From NCBI GenBank assembly GCA_946534455.1, contig CAMNCR010000040.1, positions 1 through 15,352 on the forward strand: a DNA stretch of 15,352 bases, in the 5' to 3' direction. A program made the position numbers and the translations under genes. The DNA is from an uncultured Clostridia bacterium. GTDB taxonomy: Bacteria > Bacillota > Clostridia > Christensenellales > Aristaeellaceae. Below are positions 8,263-15,352 of this stretch, piece after piece (the first letter of the stretch is position 1; each line of letters begins with the position of its first letter). Below the pieces are notes generated by a model. The model was not told where the DNA came from. It saw only the letters and a program-made list of their open reading frames with translations, and searched no databases.

Positions 8263-9711
8263 TCAGCCCTCCATCTCCCGGCCGATCTGCTCCTCGCAGG
8301 CCTTCTCCAGGGCCTTGACGATGATCTTCAGGGCCCGGATCCGGGCATATTTCTTGTCGTTGGATTCGATGATGTGCCAGGGGGCGTTTTCGGTGCTGGT
8401 TTTCTGCAGCATCTCGTCCACCGCCACCTCATACTGCGGCCACTTTTCCCGGTTGCGCCAGTCCTCCTCGGTGATCTTCCACTGCTTCTCCGGCGTGTTC
8501 TGCCGGTCGGTGAAGCGGGCCAGCTGGGTGTCCTGGTCGATGTGGATCCAGAACTTCAGCACCACCGCGCCCCAGTCGGTCAGCTGGCGCTCGAACTCGT
8601 TGATTTCGTTGTAGGCGCGCTGCCAGTCCTTTTCGGTGCAGAAGCCCTCCAGCCGCTCCACCATGACCCGCCCGTACCAGGTGCGGTCAAAGATGGTGAT
8701 ATGGCCGGAGCGGGGCAGCCGGGTCCAGAAGCGCCACAGGTACTGCCGGGCCAGCTCATGGGGCTCCGGCGAGGCGATGGGCATCACGTCAAAGCCCCGG
8801 GGATCCAGCGGATAGGCCACGCGGCGGATGTTGCCGCCCTTGCCGGCCGCGTCCCACCCCTCGTAGCAGATGACGACGGGGATTTTCTTGCGGTAGATGA
8901 TGTTGTGCAGCTCCGACAGGCGGGACTGGAGCTTTTTGAGCTCCTTCCTGTATTCCTCGTCCTCGATGGTGGGGGAGAGATCCACCTCCGCGAGCTTCGG
9001 CATCTTCCGCAGCGGGAATTCCTCCGCGAAGGGCTCGCCGTTGTATTTCCCGGTCTGCAGCGCGTGATCCATGGTCTCCACCAGCAGCTGCAGCGCGGCG
9101 GACACGGCGGCCTTCCGCTTGTCCCCGTCCAGGGTGTGCCAGGGAGCGGCGGCCTCCGTTTCCTGCATGAACTGCTGATAGCCCTCCTGGAAGCGCTTAT
9201 ATTCCCGCTGCTGCCACAGGTCGTCCTCCGTGACGCGCCATTCCGTGTTCGGATCCTCCAGCAGCTGGGTCAGGCGCTCCCGCTGCTCCTTCCGGTCGAT
9301 ATCCAGGAACAGCTTCAGCACCAGATAGCCGGCGTCCCGCAGCTGGCGCTCGAACTCGTTGACCTGGCGCACCCGGCGCCGGTATTCCGGACGGGTGATC
9401 TCATGGCTCAGGATTTTCCGGACGCAGTTTTCCATCCAGCCGGAATCCAGGAAAACGATCTTGCCGTTTTCCGGAATGGCGGTGGCATAGGGATACAGGA
9501 AGGGATAGCGGGCCTCGGTCTCCGGCGTGATGGCGGGGGAAACCACGTTGAAGAAGCGGGGATCCAGCTCGCTGATCAGCTCCTTGATCAGGCTGCCCTT
9601 TCCCGCGGCCGCCCAGCCCTCCACCAGCACCAGAATCGGGATTTTGGCCTCCCGGATTTTCTGCACCTTTGCAATCAGCTGTTCCCGTAAATCACGAACT
9701 TCTTCCGCCAT
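8263..9711 (-). CDS. pap: Two-domain PPK2 family polyphosphate:AMP phosphotransferase
   Basis: A 482-residue protein made of two tandem PPK2 P-loop kinase domains, the class II architecture that usually phosphorylates AMP to ADP with polyphosphate. The N-terminal domain has EGWAAAGKGS (31-40) but FLDSGWMEN (87-95) where the active motif would be, and a degenerate lid (TEWRVTEDDLWQQRE, 156-170). The C-terminal domain has EGWDAAGKGG (284-293), FDRTWYGR (341-348) and a full lid with NTPEKQWKITEEDW (405-418), so it should be the catalytic half. I take the start at 9711, six bases after GGAGGA. An in-frame ATG at 9756 lacks a comparable site. The gene stands alone, with terminators on both sides. 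Its role is probably nucleotide balance or energy recovery from polyphosphate. ADP or GMP use cannot be excluded. Confidence 0.9.
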   Translation of the reverse strand: MAEEVRDLREQLIAKVQKIREAKIPILVLVEGWAAAGKGSLIKELISELDPRFFNVVSPAITPETEARYPFLYPYATAIPENGKIVFLDSGWMENCVRKILSHEITRPEYRRRVRQVNEFERQLRDAGYLVLKLFLDIDRKEQRERLTQLLEDPNTEWRVTEDDLWQQREYKRFQEGYQQFMQETEAAAPWHTLDGDKRKAAVSAALQLLVETMDHALQTGKYNGEPFAEEFPLRKMPKLAEVDLSPTIEDEEYRKELKKLQSRLSELHNIIYRKKIPVVICYEGWDAAGKGGNIRRVAYPLDPRGFDVMPIASPEPHELARQYLWRFWTRLPRSGHITIFDRTWYGRVMVERLEGFCTEKDWQRAYNEINEFERQLTDWGAVVLKFWIHIDQDTQLARFTDRQNTPEKQWKITEEDWRNREKWPQYEVAVDEMLQKTSTENAPWHIIESNDKKYARIRALKIIVKALEKACEEQIGREMEG

Positions 9712-9821
9712 GGCTGCTCCTCCTCTGCGCTGTATGCGATTGTCGATGGGACACACATCCCTTTATTCTGTATTATTTGCCACGGCCCGGCTTCTTTCCT
9801 GCCGGAGGGGAACAGAGAATG

Positions 9822-9847
9822 AAAAAAAAGAGCGGCTTTCACCGCTC
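9822..9847 (-). terminator. Rho-independent terminator overlapping the end of metA
   Basis: On the minus strand GAGCGG (9847-9842) pairs with CCGCTC (9835-9830), with an extra U-G pair and a GAAA loop, followed by eight Ts (9829-9822). The 5' arm encodes the last Glu-Arg codons of metA, and the TGA stop (9841-9839) falls in the loop region. Confidence 0.88.
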
Positions 9848-10768
9848 GGTTTCCGGGATCATGGACAGGTCGTAGGGCGTGGTCTGATAGACGAAGTAGT
9901 TCAGCCAGTTGCAGAAGAGCAGATTGGCGTGGGCCCGCCAGGTCACCCGGGGCGGCCGGGCGGGATCGTTCTCCGGATAATAGTTCTCGGGCACGGAAAT
10001 GGGCTTGCCGGCCGCCAGATCCCGGCGGTATTCCTGGTCCAGGGTGTCCGCGTCATACTCGGAGTGGCCGGTGACGAAGATCTGCTTGTACTTGCGGGCA
10101 TAGACCGCGTAGACCCCGGCCTGGGGAGAGGAGGAAAGCACCTGCAGCTCGCTCCGGGCCTCGATGTCCTCCCGGCTCACGGTGGTGTGGCGGGAATGGG
10201 GCACATAGAAGGTGTCGTCAAAGCCGCGGAAGAGAATGCTGTTGCGATATTCCACCTGATGGGGAAAGACGCCGAAAAGCTTGGCGGGCAGGGACTGCTT
10301 GGGAATGCCGAAGTGATGGTAGAGCCCGGCCTGGGCGCCCCAGCAGATGTGGAAGGTGGAGTGGACGTGGAGCCGGGTCCAGTCCATGATTTCGCACAGC
10401 TCCGGCCAGTAATCCACCTCCTCGAAGGGCAGATGCTCCACCGGCGCGCCGGTGATGATGCAGCCGTCAAAATTGCGGTCCCGCACCTCGTCAAAGGTCT
10501 TATAGAAGGCCTGGAGATGCTCCGGCGGCGTGTTCTGCGGAATGTGGCTGCGGGGAGAAACCAGCTCCAGCTCGATTTGCAGGGCGGTGTTGCCCAGCAG
10601 GCGGGAAAACTGCACCTCGGTCTGAATCTTCTTGGGCATCAGGTTCACCAGCAGAATCTGCAGGGGACGGATGTCCTGGGTGACGGCCCGGTCCTGGGGC
10701 ATGACAAAGATGTTTTCCTGGTGCAGAATATCGACCGCGGGCAGGTTGTTCGGTATTTTAATCGGCAT
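9839..10768 (-). CDS. metA: Homoserine O-acetyltransferase (MetA type)
   Basis: A full-length 309-residue member of the MetA family, which acylates the hydroxyl of L-homoserine in methionine synthesis. The catalytic residues are in place: Cys142 in [15 protein letters not shown] (140-154), and His235 and Glu237 in GHSEYD (234-239). Residue 111, in [13 protein letters not shown], is Glu. In the family Glu111, as in Bacillus cereus MetA, goes with acetyl-CoA, and Gly111, as in E. coli, with succinyl-CoA, so acetyl transfer is predicted despite the common name homoserine succinyltransferase. The gene lies 24 bases downstream of metY, whose enzyme uses O-acetylhomoserine. GGAAGGA precedes the ATG by 7 bases. 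The terminator hairpin begins inside the last codons. Confidence 0.95.
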   Translation of the reverse strand: MPIKIPNNLPAVDILHQENIFVMPQDRAVTQDIRPLQILLVNLMPKKIQTEVQFSRLLGNTALQIELELVSPRSHIPQNTPPEHLQAFYKTFDEVRDRNFDGCIITGAPVEHLPFEEVDYWPELCEIMDWTRLHVHSTFHICWGAQAGLYHHFGIPKQSLPAKLFGVFPHQVEYRNSILFRGFDDTFYVPHSRHTTVSREDIEARSELQVLSSSPQAGVYAVYARKYKQIFVTGHSEYDADTLDQEYRRDLAAGKPISVPENYYPENDPARPPRVTWRAHANLLFCNWLNYFVYQTTPYDLSMIPETER

Positions 10769-10792
10769 GCGTGCATCCTTCCTTCAGCGGCA

Positions 10793-12076
10793 TCAGACTT
10801 TTTCCAGCGCCTGGGACAGATCGGCGATGAGATCCGCCGCGCTCTCCAGCCCGCAGCTGACGCGGACGAGGCCGGCAGGCACGCCGGCGGCGGCCAGCTG
10901 GGCATCGGTCATCTGGCGGTGGGTGGTGGAGGCCGGATTGAGGCAGCAGGTGCGGGCGTCCGCCACATGGGTTTCGATGGCGGCCAGGCGCAGGCTGTTG
11001 AGGAAGCGGGAGGCCGCCTCCCGCCCGCCCCGGAGCTCAAAGCTGACCACGCCGCAGGAGCCGTGGGGCAGGTATTTCTGCGCGCGGGCATGATAGGGGT
11101 CCCCGGGCAGACCGCAGTAGCTGACGTGCTTCACCTTCGGATGGCTCTGCAGAAACTCCGCCACGGCCTGGCCGTTTTCGCAGTGCCGCGCCATGCGCAC
11201 ATGCAGGCTTTCCAGGCCCAGATTGAGATAGAAGGCATGCTGCGGGGACTGGATGGAGCCGAAGTCGCGCATGAGCTGCGCGGTGCACTTGGTGATGAAG
11301 GCGCCGGCCTGGCCGAACTTTTCGGCGTAGGTGATGCCGTGATAGCTCTCGTCCGGGGTGCACAGGCCGGGGAATTTCTCCGCGTGGGCCATCCAGTCGA
11401 ACCGGCCGCTGTCCACGATGGCGCCGCCGACGGCCGCGCCGTGGCCGTCCATATACTTGGTGGTGGAATGGGTCACGATATCCGCGCCCCACTCGAAGGG
11501 CCGGCAGTTGACCGGCGTGGCGAAGGTGTTATCCACGATCAGGGGAACGCCGTGGGCGTGGGCCGCCCGGGCGAACTGCTCGATATCCAGCACGGTCAGG
11601 GCGGGATTGGCGATGGTTTCCCCGAAGACGCATTTCGTGTTCTCCCGGAAGGCGGCGTCCAGCTCCGCGTCCGTGCAGTCCGGGGAGACGAAGGTGACCT
11701 CGATGCCCATGCGCGCCATGGTGACGCTGATGAGGTTGAAGGTGCCGCCGTAGATGCTGGAGGAGGCGACGATGTGATCCCCGCAGCCCGCCAGATTGAA
11801 CAGGGCGAAGAAGTTGGCGGCCTGACCGGAGGAGGTCAGCATGGCCGCGGTTCCGCCCTCCAGGGCCGCGATCTTCGCGGCCACGGCATCGTTGGTCGGG
11901 TTCTGCAGGCGGGTATAGAAATAACCGGAGGCCTCCAGGTCAAAGAGCTTGCCCATGTCCTCTCCGGTTTCATATTTGAAGGTGGTGGACTGCACAATGG
12001 GAATCTGCCGGGGTTCCCCGTTGCCGGGGGTATAGCCGCCCTGCACGCAGAGCGTATCCAGATCGCAGTTCTGCAT
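10793..12076 (-). CDS. metY: O-acetylhomoserine sulfhydrylase (aminocarboxypropyltransferase)
   Basis: A 427-residue PLP enzyme of the Cys/Met metabolism family that makes homocysteine from O-acetylhomoserine and sulfide. Motifs: YTRLQNPT (54-61), where Tyr and Arg of one subunit reach the phosphate of the neighbour, SSGQAA (82-87), VDNTFATP (181-188) with the PLP-pyridine Asp182, and THSTTKYMDGHG (202-213) with Lys207 as the Schiff-base lysine. The length and the insertion around FPGLCTPDESYHG favour MetY over the shorter MetB/MetC type. AAAGGAG is an excellent ribosome binding site. It is first in the metY-metA operon, which is convenient for direct sulfhydrylation with no cystathionine step. 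The predicted leader is only about 33 bases, so no riboswitch fits. Confidence 0.95.
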   Translation of the reverse strand: MQNCDLDTLCVQGGYTPGNGEPRQIPIVQSTTFKYETGEDMGKLFDLEASGYFYTRLQNPTNDAVAAKIAALEGGTAAMLTSSGQAANFFALFNLAGCGDHIVASSSIYGGTFNLISVTMARMGIEVTFVSPDCTDAELDAAFRENTKCVFGETIANPALTVLDIEQFARAAHAHGVPLIVDNTFATPVNCRPFEWGADIVTHSTTKYMDGHGAAVGGAIVDSGRFDWMAHAEKFPGLCTPDESYHGITYAEKFGQAGAFITKCTAQLMRDFGSIQSPQHAFYLNLGLESLHVRMARHCENGQAVAEFLQSHPKVKHVSYCGLPGDPYHARAQKYLPHGSCGVVSFELRGGREAASRFLNSLRLAAIETHVADARTCCLNPASTTHRQMTDAQLAAAGVPAGLVRVSCGLESAADLIADLSQALEKV

Positions 12077-12115
12077 GGAAGAATCTCCTTTGAATGGAAG
12101 TTGGGTCTGCAGGGT

Positions 12116-12144
12116 ATGATAATGCGTTTTGGGCGTTTTGTCCA
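12116..12144 (-). promoter_or_regulatory. SigA-type promoter of metY-metA
   Basis: On the minus strand TGGACA (12144-12139), a 17-base spacer and TATCAT (12121-12116). Each box differs from consensus at one position. The start should be near 12109, giving a leader of about 33 bases before metY. Confidence 0.7.
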
Positions 12145-12217
12145 GCGCGCGGGGGCGGAGGACGCCGAAGAAGACAGCAAAAGAACGGATCCGGAGGATG
12201 CCGGGCCGGGAGGCGCG

Positions 12218-12226
12218 TGCTATACT
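12218..12226 (+). promoter_or_regulatory. Extended -10 promoter of the 5-formyltetrahydrofolate cyclo-ligase gene
   Basis: TGCTATACT is an extended -10 element. No good -35 box lies 17 bases upstream. The start would be near 12232, which leaves a leader of about 18 bases that is little more than the AAAGGAGG ribosome binding site (12232-12239). Confidence 0.55.
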
Positions 12227-12249
12227 GGGACAAAGGAGGAGGAGCGGTC

Positions 12250-12810
12250 ATGGAGGCATGGATCCGGGAGGAAAAAAGGCGCCTGCGGGCGGAAAGAATG
12301 GCGCGGGTGCGGGCCATGAGCCCGGCGGAGCGCGCCCGGGAAAGCGGGCGGATCCTGGAGCGGGTGCTGGCGCTCCCGGGCTACCGGGAGGCGCGGGTGA
12401 TCATGGCCTTCTGCTCCCTGCCGACGGAGCCGGATACCCGGGGCATCCTGGCGGACGCGGCGGCGCAGGGCAAGACGGTGCTGCTGCCCCGCTGCCTGGA
12501 GGCGCCCCGGATGGAGGCGCTGCCCTATCGGGGGGAGGCGCTGCTGCGGCCCGGGCCCTGGGGGATTCCGGAGCCGGTGCCGGAGGCGGAAAAAAACAGC
12601 GCCGGCCCGGAGCCGGAGCTGATTCTGGTGCCCTGCGTGGCGGCCACGCCGGCGGGGGCGAGGCTGGGCCACGGGGCGGGATACTATGACTGGTTTCTGC
12701 GGGACAGGCGGGCGGAGAAGGTCTGCCTCTGCTTTTCCGTCCAGCTGACGGAGACCCTGCCCACGGAGGAGACGGACATCCGGATGGACCGGGTGATCAC
12801 CGGCGGATAA
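12250..12810 (+). CDS. 5-formyltetrahydrofolate cyclo-ligase
   Basis: A 186-residue cytoplasmic enzyme that converts 5-formyltetrahydrofolate to 5,10-methenyltetrahydrofolate with ATP, returning a stored folate form to one-carbon metabolism. The signature RLGHGAGYYDWFL (138-150) matches the family's RLGxGxGYYDRxL, and the N-terminal basic helix (EEKRRLRAERMARVRAM, 7-23), AFCSLPTEPDT (53-63) and WGIPEP (104-109) are also typical. The start at 12250 follows AAAGGAGG by 10 bases. An in-frame ATG at 12094 would add 52 residues with no family likeness and cross both promoters. It diverges from metY, which fits a shared link of folate and methionine metabolism, though this is inference. It converges with the SGNH gene, with 11 bases between stops. 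Confidence 0.93.
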   Translation: MEAWIREEKRRLRAERMARVRAMSPAERARESGRILERVLALPGYREARVIMAFCSLPTEPDTRGILADAAAQGKTVLLPRCLEAPRMEALPYRGEALLRPGPWGIPEPVPEAEKNSAGPEPELILVPCVAATPAGARLGHGAGYYDWFLRDRRAEKVCLCFSVQLTETLPTEETDIRMDRVITGG

Positions 12811-12821
12811 GGGCGGGGCGC

Positions 12822-13874
12822 TTACGGGGCGGCGGAGAGGGCGTCCAGAATCCGCTGGGCCAGGCGCCGCTGGGTGATTTCGCTGGGGTGGAAATCCGCG
12901 CCGCAGCCGTCGCGCTCCTGATCCTGCTCCGGCAGGAGCAGGGTGCGGATGAGCGCATCCCCCGTGGCGGCCCGGTACGCCTCCACGGCCCGGGCCACGG
13001 CCTCGTTGAGCCCCGTGCCCATGATACCCAGGACGCAGAGCACCGGCGTGCCGGGGCTGTGCTGCCGGATCACCTTCAGAAAGGCGGCATATTCCCGCTC
13101 AAACAGGGCGATGCGGTCGGGATCCTCCCGGCACCAGCTCAGGTCGTTGGTGCCCAGATTCAGGATGATCTGATCCGGGGAATGGCTGTCCATATCCCAG
13201 GGAATATCCTGGGGATACCGCCCGTCGGGCAGGGGATCATCCCCCCGGCCGACCCGGTCATAATACGGCGGAACGAGCTCCCTCAGATTGCGCCGGGCCG
13301 GATCATCCGTGAAGCCGGAGACGATGCCGTGGCCGCTGAAGGCGATCAGCTCCGGGTCCATGTCCAGGGCGTCCGCCACGAGGGCGGCATAGCTCTTTTC
13401 CGCGTTTTCCGTGGCGGTCGAGAAGGAAGAACTGCCGTCCGGGGCCTCGACGCCGTAGCCGCAGGTGATGGAGTCCCCGATGAAGCGGATGCGCCGCGGC
13501 CGGGCGGGCAGGGGAAACAGGAAGCCGTCCGTGCGCACCTCCGTCAGCGCCAGCAGGCTCTGGGTGCATTCGCTGAGCTTGATGAGGCGGATTTCCGCCT
13601 CTCCCTCCAGCCAGGCGGCGGGCACGGAAAGCACCTCCTCCGGCTGCGCCATGCGGGCGTCGCGAAACAGCCTGCCGCCCACGCGCAGGGCGTAGCGCGG
13701 GGTCCGGTGCTGCCGCTCCGGATCGGAAACGGATCCGTCCGCGCGCAGGCGGAGGGTCAGGGTCGTGGCGCCCCGCAGCAGAAAGCCCACCTCGCACAGG
13801 GAGGAGGCCAGCCAGAGCTCATCCCGGATCATCGCATACCGGCCCAGCAGCCGGAACTGAGACATCGGAAGCAT
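12822..13874 (-). CDS. SGNH hydrolase resembling carbohydrate esterase family 2
   Basis: A 350-residue two-domain protein: a beta-rich N-terminal domain (about 1-120) and an SGNH hydrolase domain (about 127-350). Block I is FIGDSITCGYG (131-141) with nucleophile Ser135, block II is around SGHG (180-183), block III is LGTND (240-244) with Asn243, and block V is ADFHPS (326-331) with Asp327 and His329. The GDSITCGYG wording and the N-terminal beta domain resemble CE2 acetyl esterases, which remove acetyl groups from xylan, mannan or oligosaccharides. No signal peptide is seen, so it probably acts on imported acetylated sugars. AAAGGAG lies 10 bases before the ATG at 13874. A second in-frame ATG at 13865 is also possible. 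The gene starts 26 bases after the upstream coiled-coil gene and may be cotranscribed. Substrate unknown. Confidence 0.85.
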   Translation of the reverse strand: MLPMSQFRLLGRYAMIRDELWLASSLCEVGFLLRGATTLTLRLRADGSVSDPERQHRTPRYALRVGGRLFRDARMAQPEEVLSVPAAWLEGEAEIRLIKLSECTQSLLALTEVRTDGFLFPLPARPRRIRFIGDSITCGYGVEAPDGSSSFSTATENAEKSYAALVADALDMDPELIAFSGHGIVSGFTDDPARRNLRELVPPYYDRVGRGDDPLPDGRYPQDIPWDMDSHSPDQIILNLGTNDLSWCREDPDRIALFEREYAAFLKVIRQHSPGTPVLCVLGIMGTGLNEAVARAVEAYRAATGDALIRTLLLPEQDQERDGCGADFHPSEITQRRLAQRILDALSAAP

Positions 13875-13900
13875 GCTCCCTCAGCTCCTTTCAAACAGAA

Positions 13901-15352
13901 TCACTGGTTTTCTTCCGGAGAAACGCCCATGGCGGACAGCAGCACGCCAACCTCCTCCGGCATGGCCTGCTTCGCGCTCTTCAGCAGGCGGAGAAGGCCG
14001 TTTTCCGAGAAATCGCTCCGGAGCTGCTGACAGGCCACCCCGGTCGGATCCGCGAAAAGCTCCTCCAGCGGGATGGACGTCAGCTCGGCCGTGTCAAAGG
14101 GCACGGTGATGTCCCCGCCCGGGACCAGGTCGAAGTCCACGGCCAGCAGCTCTGTGCCGTTCATCTGCAGGGCGATGCCGCCGCGGGCCTTCCGCTCCGC
14201 CCCGGTCAGGCTGGCGGTCAGGGCCACGGGAAGGTTCTGGGCCCGGCCCTCCATCCGCAGCTCCAGGGTGCCCTTCTGCAGGCTGCCCTTCAGCTCCGCC
14301 TTCAGGGTGTCCGGCTGATTCAGCCGGAGGACGAACCGGTCGGTCAGCCTTCCGAACTGGCAGCTCAGGGTCTGCGCGCCGCGGACCAGCGAGAGCTCAT
14401 AGAGGGCCTCGCCCGCTTCATTGCCATAGACGAAGGCGGTCATTTCCGGCAGATGCTCCTCCGGCGCGGATTCCACCTGGGCGATCACCTCGTCCAGGTT
14501 CTTTCCGCTGCGGCTGCGCAGCTGGGAGATCACGGGCTGCAGGGTCGGCTCCCCGTCCCGCAGCTCCTTCAGCAGGTTCAGCGCCAGCAGCGCCAGCTCC
14601 CGGGAGGACATGTTCAGCGGGGTCCGGGTGGTGAAATCCGCGCCGGCCAGGGACAGGGAAACCGCTTCCGGCTCCCCGAGGCGGGCGGACATGGCCTCCG
14701 CCGTCCGCTGCCAGTGCGGCTCGAGCAGCCGCACCAGCTCCTGCACCCGGTTCGGGGTAAAGGACTCGGCGGCGCCGCGGATGAGGCCTGACAGGGTTTC
14801 GGCCCGCAGGGTCACCACGGAGGAGGGAAAGAGATCGCTCAGGATCTGCGTCCCGGCGCCGGTCTGCTGGGCAGCCAGGGACAGGATCGGCTGATCCTTC
14901 AGGTTCAGCTCCGCCTGCAGCTGCTGATCCACGACCACAAAGTGCAGGGAGGTCTGATCCAGAATGCCGACCACGCTTTCCAGCAGCTTCTCGATTTCCT
15001 CCGGCAGGGTGACGCCCTGGGCGGCCAGATTCCGGATCCCCTCCGGGCTGGCGGAGAAACGGACGTTCCCGGTGAAGGCGGGAATGCGGTCCTTCAGCTC
15101 CTGCAGCTCCGCCTGGGTTTCCAGAAGCGCGTTCCGGGCCCGGAGCGCGTCGCCGGCGGCCTCCTCGGCCTGCTGGCGCAGCGCGTCCGCCTCGGCGCGC
15201 AGGGCCTCGGACTCGGCGGCGGCGTCGGCGACCTGCGTCCGCAGGGCCTCGGATTCAGCGGCGGCGTCGGCAACCTGCGTCCGCAGGGCCTCGGATTCAG
15301 CGGCGGCGTCGGCGACCTGGGCGCGCAGGGACTCAGCCTCCGCGGAGGCTTC
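13901..15352 (-). CDS. Unrecognised protein with Ala-rich coiled coil and beta-rich C-terminal region, partial
   Basis: I do not recognise this protein. The frame is open to the right edge, so 483 C-terminal residues are visible and the start is missing. An internal GTG at 14974 would give 357 residues but lies mid-domain, without a clear ribosome binding site. Visible residues 1-90 form a coiled coil built of 14-residue repeats (ESEALRTQVADAAA and variants) with core positions Leu, Val, Ala and Ser, ending in ALLETQAELQELKDR. Residues about 91-483 are a separate region: helical to about residue 275, then alternating strand-like segments (LSCQFGRL, FVLRLNQ, LKAELKGSL, TLELRMEG, VALTASLTG, GIALQMNG) and a closing helix. 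The strand pattern faintly recalls open-barrel lipoproteins such as LolA/LppX, which is speculation. An N-terminal anchor may lie outside the window. Confidence 0.75.
   Translation of the reverse strand, partial: EASAEAESLRAQVADAAAESEALRTQVADAAAESEALRTQVADAAAESEALRAEADALRQQAEEAAGDALRARNALLETQAELQELKDRIPAFTGNVRFSASPEGIRNLAAQGVTLPEEIEKLLESVVGILDQTSLHFVVVDQQLQAELNLKDQPILSLAAQQTGAGTQILSDLFPSSVVTLRAETLSGLIRGAAESFTPNRVQELVRLLEPHWQRTAEAMSARLGEPEAVSLSLAGADFTTRTPLNMSSRELALLALNLLKELRDGEPTLQPVISQLRSRSGKNLDEVIAQVESAPEEHLPEMTAFVYGNEAGEALYELSLVRGAQTLSCQFGRLTDRFVLRLNQPDTLKAELKGSLQKGTLELRMEGRAQNLPVALTASLTGAERKARGGIALQMNGTELLAVDFDLVPGGDITVPFDTAELTSIPLEELFADPTGVACQQLRSDFSENGLLRLLKSAKQAMPEEVGVLLSAMGVSPEENQ
15199..15352. 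repeat. 42-nt in-frame tandem repeat in the coiled-coil gene
   Basis: Units begin with GCAGGG at 15199, 15241, 15283 and 15325, exactly 42 bases apart. The units starting at 15241 and 15283 are nearly identical, and the outer ones are more diverged. Each encodes 14 residues, two heptads, so copy-number change preserves the coiled coil and the frame. The array runs off the window edge, so the copy number is unknown. Confidence 0.85.

Noticed and set aside
9712..9829. A promoter for the PPK2 gene on the minus strand
   Set aside because: The AT-rich patch around 9755-9780 has several weak -10-like hexamers, but none pairs with a convincing -35 at proper spacing. A promoter is likely here but cannot be placed.
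12077..12249. A SAM riboswitch or T-box in front of metY
   Set aside because: The predicted promoter leaves only about 33 bases of leader, too short, and no matching stems are seen.
9527..12319. A 930-codon open frame on the plus strand
   Set aside because: It lies opposite metA, metY and part of the PPK2 gene, which have clear family motifs. The translation is rich in Gly, Ala, Arg, His and Gln with no domain. It is a by-product of high third-position GC in the true genes.
12792..12801. The palindrome GGTGATCACC at the end of the cyclo-ligase gene as a terminator
   Set aside because: It has no loop and no U-tract and falls inside codons near the stop, so it cannot act as an intrinsic terminator.
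15199..15352. A CRISPR-like array
   Set aside because: The 42-nt units are contiguous with no spacers, in frame within an open coding region, and encode heptads.

Overview
The window is GC-rich chromosomal DNA with strong AGGAGG-type ribosome binding sites, SigA-like promoters, compact operons and U-tract terminators. Gene content is a sugar solute-binding protein with a DUF3502-type C-terminus, iorAB, a cytoplasmic GH127 and an acetyl-CoA-type MetA beside MetY. Together this suggests an anaerobic, carbohydrate-using member of the Bacillota (Clostridia), probably from a gut or rumen lineage. The taxonomic call is inference. I see no mobile element, phage gene, CRISPR array, tRNA or rRNA.

Layout. 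1-1338 (+) is the 3' part of a sugar ABC transporter solute-binding lipoprotein, closed by a strong terminator at 1388-1419. 1446-5079 (-) is a tight operon iorA-iorB-paaK (indolepyruvate ferredoxin oxidoreductase plus an aryl-CoA ligase), read from a near-consensus promoter at 5138-5166. 5368-8197 (+) is a two-gene unit, an aldose 1-epimerase-like protein followed by a GH127 beta-L-arabinofuranosidase, from a near-consensus promoter at 5257-5285. 8263-9711 (-) is a two-domain PPK2 (polyphosphate:AMP phosphotransferase type) with its own terminator. 9839-12076 (-) is metY-metA, the acetylhomoserine route to homocysteine, with a promoter at 12116-12144 and a terminator that overlaps the end of metA. 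12250-12810 (+) is 5-formyltetrahydrofolate cyclo-ligase, divergent from metY. 12822-13874 (-) is a CE2-like SGNH esterase. 13901 to the right edge (-) is the C-terminal part of a large unrecognised coiled-coil protein with a 42-nt tandem repeat.

How the genes work together. The iorAB-paaK unit links arylpyruvates, aryl-acetyl-CoA and free aryl acetates to ferredoxin, and can be read as amino-acid fermentation or as reductive synthesis of aromatic amino acids. MetA carries Glu at position 111, the residue associated with acetyl-CoA use, which fits the adjacent O-acetylhomoserine sulfhydrylase. The epimerase, GH127 and CE2-like esterase have no visible export signal and fit intracellular processing of imported arabinosyl or acetylated oligosaccharides.

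Most of the window is ordinary metabolism. The least explained element is the partial coiled-coil protein at the right edge. Long open frames opposite the real genes are a by-product of high GC content and are left out.
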